From: Bacteroidales bacterium
Lineage (GTDB): Bacteria; Bacteroidota; Bacteroidia; Bacteroidales; VadinHA17
NCBI GenBank assembly: GCA_018056245.1
Contig: JAGPFZ010000002.1
Coordinates: forward strand, 52,594 to 116,593
Direction of reading: 5' to 3'
Length of the DNA: 64,000 nt
The notes under the pieces were generated by a model. That model was not told the origin of the DNA and ran no database searches. It saw only the letters and a list, made by a program, of their open reading frames with translations. The number at the start of each line of letters is the position of its first letter. Position 1 is the stretch's first letter. Positions 53,670 through 62,836 of this stretch are shown here, piece by piece. The position numbers and the translations under genes are program-made.

Positions 53670-53978
53670 TTAAAGAACGTCATCACTCTTTTTCCCGAGA
53701 ACTGAATCAATCTTACCTGTCAGTTCACTCAGGGCAGCGGGGAGATAATCATTACTTAATTTTTCTTCTTCATCTATCAACTTTATCACAAATTGCAGGG
53801 CGGTCATCGCTAAAAAATCCTGTGCGTCTTTATCTGAATACTTTTGTTTATACAACAGGACTTTTTCATTAATCATTTTTGCTGCCCGTCTGATTTTCTC
53901 CTCATCTTCCCTTTCTACTTTTAATGGATAATATCTGTCGGCCACATTAACCCTGATATATAGCTTCTCATCATCCAT
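53670..53978 (-). CDS. zapA: cell division protein ZapA
   Basis: A 102-residue FtsZ-ring stabiliser. The N-terminal domain reads LYIRVNVADRYYPLKVERED and the C-terminal coiled coil contains AQDFLAMTALQFVIKLIDEE. It starts 9 bases downstream of the coiled-coil gene at 53988 and is followed by the 6S RNA, as in other Bacteroidales. Confidence 0.9.
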   Translation of the reverse strand: MDDEKLYIRVNVADRYYPLKVEREDEEKIRRAAKMINEKVLLYKQKYSDKDAQDFLAMTALQFVIKLIDEEEKLSNDYLPAALSELTGKIDSVLGKKSDDVL

Positions 53979-53987
53979 TTTTATATC

Positions 53988-54281
53988 TTATCTGTCTAAA
54001 AGAGCAATACATTTGTCAATTTCCCGCACCAGTTCCGTTATCTTCTTCTTTGCTTCCTGCCTCATTTCTCCTTCTCCAAGCAAAGCTCCTGTCAATTTCA
54101 ATCTTTCGTATTTTTTTTCAAGTTCTCTTATTTCAGCTTCATGCTCCTGAAGTAATCTTTCATATTCTTTATTCAGGGTTTTAAGATTTTTGTTTTCTTG
54201 TTCAAGGTTAATATAACGTTGAATTAATTCATCTATTCTACTGTTAAGATTTTTTAACTCTTCATAACCCTGAACAGACAT
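53988..54281 (-). CDS. coiled-coil protein, ZapB-like partner of ZapA
   Basis: A 97-residue protein that is helical almost throughout, with heptad-spaced leucines in LNSRIDELIQRYINLEQENK and LLQEHEAEIRELEKKYERLK. The position directly upstream of zapA in the same unit suggests a divisome role like that of ZapB, but similarity to E. coli ZapB cannot be claimed from composition alone. A -7 box (TAATTTTG, minus strand, 54298-54305) lies 16 bases upstream of the ATG. Confidence 0.7.
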   Translation of the reverse strand: MSVQGYEELKNLNSRIDELIQRYINLEQENKNLKTLNKEYERLLQEHEAEIRELEKKYERLKLTGALLGEGEMRQEAKKKITELVREIDKCIALLDR

Positions 54282-54297
54282 ACAAAAAACTTTGTTA

Positions 54298-54349
54298 CAA
54301 AATTACTATTTTTTAATGATATTTTCAAAATATTAACACAATAAGTTTG
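54298..54349. promoter_or_regulatory. divergent -7 boxes for zapA operon and M23 peptidase
   Basis: TAATTTTG on the minus strand (54298-54305) and TAAGTTTG on the plus strand (54342-54349) both match TAnnTTTG and point outward, with leaders of about 10 and 18 bases. The plus-strand box supports the TTG start at 54374. Confidence 0.6.
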
Positions 54350-54373
54350 CAAAAGTTCAAATAAAAAATAGTT

Positions 54374-56158
54374 TTGCAAGCTTTAAAAATTAATAAACCG
54401 GTGAATAAAATATCTATTCTTTTAATTGTTTTATTATGCACAACAGGTAGCGATTTTATAATGGGGCAGGAACTATTCGGTCCTCCTGTTAATATTCCTC
54501 TTTTTCTTTCGTCGGGTTTTGCTGAATTGAGGCCTGATCATTTTCATTCCGGAATAGATATTAAAACTCAGGGTATTACAGGTAAAAATGTACTTGCCAG
54601 TGCTGACGGATATGTTTACCTTATTTCCGTTTCTCCTTCAGGTTTTGGGAAAGCAATATATCTTAGACATCCTTCGGGATTTTCGACAGTGTATGCTCAT
54701 CTTGAATCATTTTCTCCGGGAATAGAAGATTACGTCAAAAGACATCAGTATAATAGAAAAAGCTATTCTATAAACATTTATCCGCCGAAAGAAAGGTTTC
54801 AGTTCAAAAAAGGAGACTTGATAGGCTACTCAGGAAACACAGGTAGTTCATCAGGCCCTCATCTGCATTTTGAGATAAGAAAAACTGCCAGTGAAAAACC
54901 TGTCAATCCTTTACAATTCGGATTCAAAATCGAAGACAACCTTAAACCAAGGATCGAAAGGCTTGTCGTTTATCCGGCAAACAAATTTTCTCTAATTAAC
55001 GGCCAGAACAATAAAATTTTTATCAATACTTCAGAGAGAAACGGAAATTACAAACTGATCGAAAACGGCGAGTTAACAATAAGCGGTACTGCAGGATTCG
55101 GAATAATTTGCAGGGATTTTATGAATAACACACCAAACAGATTCGATATAACTTCAATCGAGCTCTTCATTGATTCTATTCCATGGTTCCGTTATGATAT
55201 GAGTGAATTCAGCTTCGACCAGACAAGGTATATCAATGCTCACATTGATTATGAAGCTCTTATGAAAAACAATACATGGATTCACAGAGCATTTGTTCTT
55301 CCAAATGACAGGCTCGACAGATATAGCAGCTATATGAATAACGGGCTTTATGACTTTGATACGAAAAGCACACATAATATTCATATAGTAGTCAAAGACG
55401 GAAGCGGCAACACTTCAACATTGAGCTTCAAAGTAAAATCTGTTCCATCATCAATTGATGCTGAAATTAATAAAATCACGCTGACAGATACTGTCGGCCA
55501 GAATAATAATGAAACAGATAAGAGTGTTACTTTGATGCCATTCTGGAAAAACAATTCGTTTGAATCGGATAGCATTAAAGTTACTATACCTGAAGGAGCT
55601 TTATATGACTCGCTCTATTTCAGATATGCGAAAGAAAAAGGGAATAACCTTCTTTATTCGTCTGTTCACAAGGTTCACGACATGTTTACACCATTACATA
55701 AAGCTATCACCATCTCAATAATGCCCGATTCCGTGCCAAAGGCAGGCGCCTCAAAGCTCGTTGTTGTTAATGTAAATGATAACGGACGAATTAAGAGTGC
55801 CGGAGGAAAATACTCCGGAGGATTTATCACTGCCTCAGTTCTGAATTTTGGTAGTTACGCCGTAGCTACCGATACCACGCCTCCTTTAATTCTTCCGAAC
55901 GGACTGACTCAAAATGCTAACCTGACGGCTCTGAAAGAAATCAGAATTAAGATTACCGACAATCTTTCAGGAATAAAAAATTATACAGGTCTTATAGATG
56001 GGAAATGGGCACTATTCGAATATGATGCCAAAAACGACCTAATTTTTTACAAATTCGACAGCGACAGAATCACAAAGAATACAAATCACACTCTTGAACT
56101 TACTGTTACAGACAACCGGGATAATATTGCTATCCTCAGGAGAGACTTTTTCTGGTAA
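54374..56158 (+). CDS. M23 family metallopeptidase, exported
   Basis: A 594-residue peptidoglycan-type endopeptidase. A signal peptide covers about 1-30 (KISILLIVLLCTTGSDFIMG). The M23 domain lies at about 40-185: HFHSGIDIKTQGITGKN carries the first zinc-binding His and Asp, VYAHLESF the middle part, and SSGPHLHFEIRK the HxH pair. The remaining 400 residues are beta-rich, with segments such as VVVNVNDNGRIKSAGG and ITDNLSGIKNYTGLIDGKWA that look like Ig-like domains. The start is TTG; an in-frame TAA lies 9 bases upstream and no earlier ATG exists. Divergent from the zapA operon. Confidence 0.9.
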   Translation: MQALKINKPVNKISILLIVLLCTTGSDFIMGQELFGPPVNIPLFLSSGFAELRPDHFHSGIDIKTQGITGKNVLASADGYVYLISVSPSGFGKAIYLRHPSGFSTVYAHLESFSPGIEDYVKRHQYNRKSYSINIYPPKERFQFKKGDLIGYSGNTGSSSGPHLHFEIRKTASEKPVNPLQFGFKIEDNLKPRIERLVVYPANKFSLINGQNNKIFINTSERNGNYKLIENGELTISGTAGFGIICRDFMNNTPNRFDITSIELFIDSIPWFRYDMSEFSFDQTRYINAHIDYEALMKNNTWIHRAFVLPNDRLDRYSSYMNNGLYDFDTKSTHNIHIVVKDGSGNTSTLSFKVKSVPSSIDAEINKITLTDTVGQNNNETDKSVTLMPFWKNNSFESDSIKVTIPEGALYDSLYFRYAKEKGNNLLYSSVHKVHDMFTPLHKAITISIMPDSVPKAGASKLVVVNVNDNGRIKSAGGKYSGGFITASVLNFGSYAVATDTTPPLILPNGLTQNANLTALKEIRIKITDNLSGIKNYTGLIDGKWALFEYDAKNDLIFYKFDSDRITKNTNHTLELTVTDNRDNIAILRRDFFW

Positions 56159-56187
56159 AAAAATACAGACAATGTGTTAAAATTTTA

Positions 56188-57087
56188 TTAATAAAGTGAA
56201 GAAGGATATATTCCCTGTTCAACCATTTTGTGTATATTTTCAACAACATAAGGTTTGTCCTCACGATAAGTAACACCAAACCATTGTTCATTGCTCATCA
56301 GAACTTGTATAATAATCTGGCCGCTTTTTACAAACCGGTCAATCGAAGTAGGTATATCAAGCTCTGCTTTTGGGTCCATGCCATGCTTGCGAATAAAATT
56401 TCCAAACTCCTCCGCCAGGAATTTATAGCATGTAGGCTTAAAACCCCAGAGATTCATTGACACAATTTCGTCACCTGTAAAATATATTTTATCGCCTTCT
56501 TTACCAGGTGCTACGGCTCCGTTTTCCGTTTTTTCTATCTGACGCATTTCGACAATATTTAAAAGCCGTCCGGTACTATCAACACTACATATTCCTCTGT
56601 TTACATGTCCATGATCGGACAATGTATTTCCCAGCCTGAAACCTATAATACAATAACAATAAGGATCTTTATTTTTAACGAGAAAATCATAAAGTATTCT
56701 GAAAGACTCTGGACCATAGAAATCATCGGAGTTAATCACACCGAAAGGTTCTTTAATTACTGGTTCTGTAACAAGAATTGCATGGCTGGTACCCCATGGT
56801 TTCTTTCTATCGGGCGATATTAAGGCTCCTTCCGGAAGGACGTCCAGATCCTGAAAAACATAATCAACGGCAATTTTATCTTTAAGTCTTTCCACAAAAC
56901 GTTCTCTTACCTGCTTTTCAATATCCCTGCGGATAACAAAAACTATCTTACCGAATCCGGCTCTTATTGCATCGTAAATTGAGTAGTCAATTATTGTTTC
57001 GCCTGATGGACCGACTACATCAAGTTGTTTATCACCTCCGTAACGGGTTCCCATTCCTGCCGCAAGAACTAATAAAGTTGGTTTCAT
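56188..57087 (-). CDS. sugar-phosphate nucleotidyltransferase family protein
   Basis: A 299-residue cytosolic enzyme. The nucleotide-binding start is LLVLAAGMGTRYGGDKQLDV, and the catalytic/metal Asp lies in GVINSDDFYG near residue 120. The middle contains FGKIVFVIRRDIEKQVRERF and KKPWGTSHAIL, where WGTxHA resembles nucleotide-binding positions of NTP transferases. Such enzymes activate a sugar-1-phosphate with NTP; substrate is not evident. It stands alone, with a 269-base gap to rplS. Confidence 0.82.
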   Translation of the reverse strand: MKPTLLVLAAGMGTRYGGDKQLDVVGPSGETIIDYSIYDAIRAGFGKIVFVIRRDIEKQVRERFVERLKDKIAVDYVFQDLDVLPEGALISPDRKKPWGTSHAILVTEPVIKEPFGVINSDDFYGPESFRILYDFLVKNKDPYCYCIIGFRLGNTLSDHGHVNRGICSVDSTGRLLNIVEMRQIEKTENGAVAPGKEGDKIYFTGDEIVSMNLWGFKPTCYKFLAEEFGNFIRKHGMDPKAELDIPTSIDRFVKSGQIIIQVLMSNEQWFGVTYREDKPYVVENIHKMVEQGIYPSSLY

Positions 57088-57313
57088 AGTACAAAATTTA
57101 TTTTACATAGATGACTTAAATACTATATAATTGAATATCTATTATTTATAATATGCATTCAATTCTATAAAAGATCTTATAAATATATAATTCAATTTAC
57201 AATAATAATGAAAAAAATACAGTGACGAAATACGGAAAATTTTAATTTGACTAACTAAGAGGAGAAATTAAAAGATTTTTAAAGGGGGAATGTTGTAATT
57301 TAATTTTAATTGA

Positions 57314-57321
57314 TAAATTTG
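57314..57321 (+). promoter_or_regulatory. -7 box of rplS promoter
   Basis: TAAATTTG matches TAnnTTTG and lies 35 bases upstream of the rplS start codon. A partial -33 (GTTG at 57292-57295) is 18 bases further upstream. Confidence 0.6.
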
Positions 57322-57356
57322 CGCACCGTTTTACTACGAATTAAATACTCTGAGCA

Positions 57357-57704
57357 ATGGATTTAATGAAAGTTGTTAATGAAAAACTCGCTATTGAGAA
57401 TAAACATCCCGAGTTTTCTGCTGGTGATACAATCACAGTTCATTATAAAATAATTGAAGGCAATAAAGAAAGGATTCAGCAGTTCCGCGGTGTTGTAATT
57501 CAGAAAAAAGGGCACAATCACACTGCAACTTTCACTGTAAGAAAAATGTCGGGCAATGTGGGTGTAGAGAGAATTTTTCCACTTGCCTCTCCTTTTATTG
57601 AAAAAATTGAAGTAAATAAACGTGGTAAGGTAAGAAGAGCGAGAATTTTTTATTTTCGAAATCTTAAAGGTAAAAAAGCACGCATTAAAGAGAAAAAGGT
57701 CTAA
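57357..57704 (+). CDS. rplS: 50S ribosomal protein L19
   Basis: A 115-residue ribosomal protein of the large subunit at the 30S-50S interface. Family motifs [52 protein letters not shown] and [20 protein letters not shown] are all present. It stands alone rather than beside rpsP/trmD. Its own promoter lies just upstream. Confidence 0.97.
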   Translation: MDLMKVVNEKLAIENKHPEFSAGDTITVHYKIIEGNKERIQQFRGVVIQKKGHNHTATFTVRKMSGNVGVERIFPLASPFIEKIEVNKRGKVRRARIFYFRNLKGKKARIKEKKV

Positions 57705-57727
57705 TTTGATTATTAATTTTCCGCCAG

Positions 57728-60595
57728 TTATTTCTTGTTTATCATCTCCTCTTTCTTAGCTTTTGCTTCCTCAACCAGTCTGATTGCTTGTTTGTCGGCT
57801 TCCTGACGTAAGCGATTTCCTTCTTTTTCTGCTTCTTTAATAAGAGCATCTGCTGCTTTTTTGGCTGCGGCGCGTGCAACAGCGCCCTTCGTTTCTGCGG
57901 CTTTAATCATTTCGGCTGCTTTAGCTTCAGCTTCTTCTTTAAGCTTTAATGCTGCCTTATCTGCTCCATCTCTAAGCTGCTGGCCTTTCTCCTCCGCCTC
58001 CTTAATAAGCTTGTTGCCCATTTCTTCAGCTTCCTGGGAAAGTTTTTCTTTTCCTTTATCAACTGCATTATCAATTGTCTGTTTCACAGTCTCTCTGGCA
58101 GTTTCTTTAACAGTACCTGTTTTACCTTCTGCACCAGAACCGAAATCGGGTGTCACTTCCGGTTTATCAACAGTTCCTCGGATTCTTACATTTACTTTAA
58201 TAACATCGGCCGGCTTGAAAACAATCCCAAAAGAAGATGCCTGTGCAGAAAGATTATTAATAAGATTATTCACCGAACTACCGAGTTCGGAGCTTGGTAT
58301 CTCTACCTTTACCAAATAATTTAGTGTTTGATCGAGTCCATGATCCCCTGAAATATTCATTTTTATATTTCCCATTTTAATATCGAACGGGCTAATATTT
58401 ACTCTTCCGTCTCTGATATTAAAGCTTATATTAAGGTCTTTTAGAGTGTTTGAATATTTATCTCCCAGGTTAAGGAATTCTTTCAATTTATCAAATACAG
58501 CAGCTTCTACTACCCTGACTTCATCCGATTGAAGTTTGCCATATCCATTAATAGTTTGTATTACAGGCATCATATTACTTCCCAGAAGGCTTTCATATTT
58601 CAACTGGATGCTTACTCTTCCTTCAAGACCTTTTGCCACCTGCGCTAATTTTTGCATAGCTACAAAAGTGTTGAACGATTCCTTTATATCAACATTCTTA
58701 ATATTGAAATCAGCTATTAAAGTCGGTTTCAGTGTATCGCGGGTATCATAATCGGCATTCATTAGTATTGAACCTCCGAGCATTTCCATTCCAGTTTCAC
58801 GTAGAGATAAAATATCGTTGCGAATTATAACATGGCCTTTGAAATTTTTTGCGTTGATTTTATCATAAATAAGGTTATTAATTATTGCATTAAAATCAAA
58901 GTCCACATTTTTCGGGACAAATATCAATGCAAGGGGTATAGCATCTTCTTCAACCACAGCCGTAGTGTCGGGGGCTAATGAATTCATGATTGAAGATATA
59001 TCTACCGTTCTGGATGAAAGAGTCAGGTTTCCTTTAAGAGTTTCATTTCGGAACAGGTAAGGAAGGTAATTTTCTATATTGCCGCTTAATAACAAATCAC
59101 TGGTGCCTGCAACAAGAAGGTCTAATTTTTCCATGGATGTGTAAGCAGGAGAAAAACGAAATAAAGCTTCATTGAGGTTGATCTCTGGGATGCCGGTCAT
59201 TGACATAAGCATTTTTTGTATTCCGAGGGTTCCATTGGCAGTAAAGCTTTCGTATTGTTTTTTCTCTATCATTGATAGTCTTCCGCCCAAATTCAAAGCC
59301 ATTTCAATTAAACCAGAAAGTTGCAGATTTTGAACAGGAATAGCCTTCGAAAGTGCATCGAGGTTGATTTTTCCATTTATTGCACCTTTGAAATCAGGAT
59401 CGCTCATTGGTGTTTTAAGGAAAAAAGTCATATCGAATGGGTTACCAGCAAGTTCGAAGTGGAATTTATCGAGATTTACAGTTGTAAGGTCGAGATTTTT
59501 ACCGTTGACGAATACTTCAGTATTAATATTTATAGCACTTATTTTCTCAGGTAAAGCAGGATAGCTTACGACGCCGTCTTTTACGTTCAGATTAAGGCTT
59601 ATATCCGGTAGTGTGCTATCGGCGTCGGAGTATATACCTTTTGCAGATCCTGAAAGAACGAAATTGCCGGTTGCATTAAGGTTTTCATAACCTGTCATAT
59701 ACACTGCCGGGATGAGGGAAAGAAGCGTCTTGAACGAAGTCTGATTTGTCGCGAAAGCAACATCAGTCGAAATATCCTTTCCGGGCATGGCAACTGTACC
59801 GGCAAAGTTCAGTCGAAAATCGTTTATTGCAAAGTAATTTTCTTTGAAAGTAAACCTCATGCTGTCGAGATTGGCAAGTAAATTAATCTTTGTATCAATA
59901 ACAGCTTTGTTCAGGTATTTCACCCCGTCCAGATTCAGAGTTGTTTCAGCTATCTTCAGGGACATTTTGATGTCGGTTTCGATTAAGCTCATGTTACCTG
60001 AAAGAATGTAATTCAAATCATTTAGAATAGCGGCTAATTTCAGGTTTTCATCAATGTATTTTATATTACTGTTTCTTATTTCAAGCTTCCTTAACAGAAT
60101 TTTTATATTACCTGTTCCAGCTTCTTCCTGCGGTTGTTCCTGCGGCTGCGGTTTCGGAGTTTCAATTATTTCTGTTGTGTCGGCAGAAGGTTTTACTATA
60201 TTCCAGTTGGCACTCCCATCTTTCAAAGCTATTGCATTTACAACTGCTCTATCGAGAACAACTGATTTGATTTCGTAGCCCGATTTACTAAAAAGGCTTG
60301 AAAGGTTGAATATAAGTCGTAATGACCTGAATCCGGCAAGGGTATCACCCTCGAACTTGTCAATTCCTGTAACATATACATCTTTAAGTGAGAAAGCAAG
60401 GTTTGGAAAATTGCTAAAGAATCCGATGTTATAATCGGCAAATGTCACTTTTGCATTAACAGATTCATTTATAATGGTCTCCACCCCTGTTTTAATTTTA
60501 TCTTTAAAAAGCACAGGTATAGTAAAAAGAAGAACAAGAATAAACAGAATCAGTCCTGAAACAATTTTAAGCAGAAGTTTTGCAGTCTTTTTCAT
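57728..60595 (-). CDS. AsmA-family protein with charged helical tail
   Basis: A 955-residue envelope protein. One N-terminal membrane helix at about 7-28 (LLKIVSGLILFILVLLFTIP) is followed by an AsmA/TamB-type repeating beta-groove region extending to about residue 820 (for example FSLKDVYVTGIDKFEG, TDVAFATNQTSFKTLLSLIP and NIKMNISGDHGLDQTLNYLV). AsmA-like proteins are thought to carry phospholipid between inner and outer membranes. Oddity: the last 125 residues are an Ala/Lys/Glu-rich helix of near-repeating units (KLIKEAEEKGQQLRDGADK, ALKLKEEAEAKAAEMIKAAE), not part of the usual family. It is convergent with rplS, 23 bases apart. Confidence 0.88.
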   Translation of the reverse strand: MKKTAKLLLKIVSGLILFILVLLFTIPVLFKDKIKTGVETIINESVNAKVTFADYNIGFFSNFPNLAFSLKDVYVTGIDKFEGDTLAGFRSLRLIFNLSSLFSKSGYEIKSVVLDRAVVNAIALKDGSANWNIVKPSADTTEIIETPKPQPQEQPQEEAGTGNIKILLRKLEIRNSNIKYIDENLKLAAILNDLNYILSGNMSLIETDIKMSLKIAETTLNLDGVKYLNKAVIDTKINLLANLDSMRFTFKENYFAINDFRLNFAGTVAMPGKDISTDVAFATNQTSFKTLLSLIPAVYMTGYENLNATGNFVLSGSAKGIYSDADSTLPDISLNLNVKDGVVSYPALPEKISAININTEVFVNGKNLDLTTVNLDKFHFELAGNPFDMTFFLKTPMSDPDFKGAINGKINLDALSKAIPVQNLQLSGLIEMALNLGGRLSMIEKKQYESFTANGTLGIQKMLMSMTGIPEINLNEALFRFSPAYTSMEKLDLLVAGTSDLLLSGNIENYLPYLFRNETLKGNLTLSSRTVDISSIMNSLAPDTTAVVEEDAIPLALIFVPKNVDFDFNAIINNLIYDKINAKNFKGHVIIRNDILSLRETGMEMLGGSILMNADYDTRDTLKPTLIADFNIKNVDIKESFNTFVAMQKLAQVAKGLEGRVSIQLKYESLLGSNMMPVIQTINGYGKLQSDEVRVVEAAVFDKLKEFLNLGDKYSNTLKDLNISFNIRDGRVNISPFDIKMGNIKMNISGDHGLDQTLNYLVKVEIPSSELGSSVNNLINNLSAQASSFGIVFKPADVIKVNVRIRGTVDKPEVTPDFGSGAEGKTGTVKETARETVKQTIDNAVDKGKEKLSQEAEEMGNKLIKEAEEKGQQLRDGADKAALKLKEEAEAKAAEMIKAAETKGAVARAAAKKAADALIKEAEKEGNRLRQEADKQAIRLVEEAKAKKEEMINKK

Positions 60596-60697
60596 TTAAA
60601 TTACTTTATAAAGTTCATAATGAAAAACTTATATCTGAATGTAATTGTCTTATTTCACCACTAAAATAAGCTAATATTAACAAAAATAAAAATTTGT

Positions 60698-60705
60698 TAT
60701 ATTTG
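60698..60705 (+). promoter_or_regulatory. -7 box of tRNA-Arg promoter
   Basis: TATATTTG matches TAnnTTTG and ends 17 bases before the tRNA's first base. Confidence 0.65.
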
Positions 60706-60722
60706 CTTTCCTAAAATAAAAT

Positions 60723-60796
60723 GGTCCCGTAGCTTAATTGAATAGAGCATCTGACTACGGATCAGAAGGTTGGGGGTTTGAGTCCCTCCGGGATCA
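60723..60796 (+). tRNA. tRNA-Arg (anticodon ACG)
   Basis: The acceptor stem GGTCCCG / CGGGATC (one G-U), a D-arm with AGCTTAATTGAATAGAGCA, the anticodon stem TCTGA/TCAGA enclosing CTACGGA (anticodon ACG) and a T-arm with GGTTTGAGTCC give a standard 74-base cloverleaf with discriminator A. CCA is not encoded. A -7 box precedes and a terminator follows, so it is a single-gene transcript. Confidence 0.96.
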
Positions 60797-60799
60797 CTG

Positions 60800-60823
60800 A
60801 AAAGCAGCTGTAAAGCTGCTTTT
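60800..60823 (+). terminator. terminator after tRNA-Arg
   Basis: AAAAGCAGCT pairs with AGCTGCTTTT over 10 bases around a GTAA loop, starting 4 bases after the tRNA. Confidence 0.88.
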
Positions 60824-60859
60824 AAAGTATAAAGGAGAAAGGTGAAGTAATATATCAGG

Positions 60860-62076
60860 TTAGATATTTTCTTCCTGTCCTTTCTTTTGTTTCGGCAGGA
60901 ATGATACGCACAGAGCGCCGGCAAGAGCTATACATATCAGTACTATAAATCCAAGAGAGTAGCTTCTCGTAGCTTCATTATAAAGTGCCCCAACCATCAT
61001 CGGTGCAAGAGATTCGGCTATGCCGTCGGCTACGAGCACAATACCCATTACCCGGCCAAGGACTTTCACACCAAATAAATCTCCGGCCATAAGAGGAATA
61101 ATCATATAATCTCCGCCAAGGCCTATTCCAAAAATAACGGCAAAGAGGTATATTCTTCCTTCAAATTCAGGCATGAGCAACAAAGGTATTGCGCAGACCA
61201 CTATCATATAAACCAGAATCATAACATACTTTCTCGAGAATATATCGGCAAGCCATCCAATAAGTAATCTTCCTTCAATACTCGAGAGAAGTACTAGAGA
61301 TAAAACATTTGCAGCCTGTTCCTGAGTAAACTGGAGGTCGCGCAGGTATAGTTTCAGATGCTGGTTTGTTCCTCCAACTGCTGCTATTGAGCACATACTT
61401 CCTATTGCCAGTAGATAAAAATAAGGATTCTTCAATATCTGTTTCATCGGGACATCAGCTTGTTCCTTTTTTTCTTTAACGACCGGTTCCTTTTTTTCCT
61501 TAATAAAAAAAGCAAAAGGGAAAGCCATAAGTATAATAAGTAATCCAAGTATTACCAGGGCAAAATGCCATCCAACGTTTTTAATTAACAGAGCAGATAA
61601 TTGAGGAACAATTACTCCGCCGGTTCCAATGCCTATGAGGCAATACCCATTGCTTTTCCTCTGTTTTTACCGAACCATTTCGATATAAGTACCTGGCAAG
61701 GAAGAGGACCACCGAAAATATATCCAAGTGCGTTAAGGAAATAGAAAAAGTAAAACATCCATAATGAGTTCATCATACCAAGGCCTATCAGAGCAGCACC
61801 TGCCATGAGTATTCCTGCAAGCATCACTCTGCGTGGTCCATACTTATCAATTATCCAACCAGCAATAAATCCAAAAAGCGGGGCAACAAGCAATTTACTT
61901 ATTGCATTCCCGGATGTGACAGTAACTCTCGACCATCCAAATTCATTTATCCATAAATCATAGAAAAACGGCAGTCCGTATAGTGCAAATCCTACAATAG
62001 CCATCATTGCAAGAAAAGCCGTTATAACTATGTAAGGCTGCGAACTTACACCGGAAGAATCCCTGAATTTAGTCAT
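60860..62076 (-). pseudogene. MFS transporter (OFA-like), single frameshift
   Basis: The first frame (62076-61633, 147 residues) carries the first four or five helices and ends KNRGKAMGIAS then stop. The continuation is readable in the -1-shifted frame as IGIGTGGVIVPQLSALLIKN and on to KEKKEPVVKEK, and the rest (to 60860) supplies the remaining helices. The break, near 61640, is explained by loss of one base (GCCTCATAGG where GCCTACATAGG would restore AYIGIG). The joined product of about 405 residues with 12 helices resembles oxalate/formate-antiporter-type MFS proteins. It may be a real pseudogene or an assembly error. Confidence 0.82.
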
Positions 62077-62170
62077 ATAATTTTCTTAATAAGTTGTAAT
62101 AAAATACAATATTATAGCTGAAAACTCACAAAAAAATAAATCTTTCAATAGTATGAAATTTGATTTTTGA

Positions 62171-62178
62171 TAATTTTG
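62171..62178 (+). promoter_or_regulatory. -7 box of SIS-isomerase gene
   Basis: TAATTTTG matches TAnnTTTG. It lies 17 bases before the ATG at 62196 and downstream of the more upstream TTG at 62160, which therefore cannot be the start for this promoter. Confidence 0.55.
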
Positions 62179-62195
62179 AAATTCAAATTAAAAAA

Positions 62196-62816
62196 ATGAT
62201 AGAAAAAGTAAAAGAGATTTTCAAAGCTGAAGCTTCAGCCATTTTGAATATACCCGTAAATGAGTCGTATGAAAAAGCAATTGACCTGATATATGAACAT
62301 GTACATATTAAAAAAGGTAAACTGGTCACAAGTGGAATGGGTAAGGCCGGTCAGATAGCTCACGATATAGCTACAACATTCAGTTCAACAGGGACTCCGG
62401 CGGTTTTTCTTCATCCAAGCGAAGCTCAGCATGGCGACCTGGGGGTTTTACAGGAGAACGATATATTGCTGGCTATTTCAAATTCAGGTAAAACAAGGGA
62501 AATAATTGAACTTGCTAATCTTAAAGAAAATTTATATCCTGCAATCCCTATTGTTGTAATTACAGGTCATCCCGATAGCCCTCTTGCCGATAAAGCTGAT
62601 TGTGTCATTTATACCGGCAATCCTGAAGAAGTTTGCATATTAGGCTTGACGCCAACGAGTTCAACAACCGCAATGACAGTTATTGGAGATGCACTTGTAG
62701 TACTGATGATGGAAAAAATTGGTTTCACTGCGGAGGAATATGCCAAAAGACATCATGGAGGTTATCTTGGCGCAAAGTCGAGAGAACTATCAATGAAAAA
62801 AAATAAAAATAATTAA
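62196..62816 (+). CDS. SIS-domain sugar-phosphate isomerase (KpsF/KdsD-like, no CBS)
   Basis: A 206-residue protein made of a single SIS domain: GKLVTSGMGKAGQIAHDIAT, TFSSTGTPAVFLHPSEAQHG, LLAISNSGKTREIIELA and LGLTPTSSTTAMTVIGDALV. These match the KpsF/GutQ/KdsD group that interconverts ribulose-5-phosphate and arabinose-5-phosphate for Kdo synthesis, but the usual C-terminal CBS pair is absent. Short forms occur in Bacteroidota. The ATG at 62196 is preferred to the TTG at 62160 because of the -7 box between them. Confidence 0.85.
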   Translation: MIEKVKEIFKAEASAILNIPVNESYEKAIDLIYEHVHIKKGKLVTSGMGKAGQIAHDIATTFSSTGTPAVFLHPSEAQHGDLGVLQENDILLAISNSGKTREIIELANLKENLYPAIPIVVITGHPDSPLADKADCVIYTGNPEEVCILGLTPTSSTTAMTVIGDALVVLMMEKIGFTAEEYAKRHHGGYLGAKSRELSMKKNKNN

Positions 62817-62836
62817 TTGTTTAAAGTAAAATTTAT

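Noticed and set aside
57861-58319. 152-residue Ala/Ser-rich plus-strand ORF
   Set aside because: It is the antisense image of the repetitive Ala/Lys/Glu tail of the AsmA-like gene.
60697-60924. 75-residue minus-strand ORF across the tRNA
   Set aside because: It overlaps the tRNA and its terminator and has no sensible protein features.
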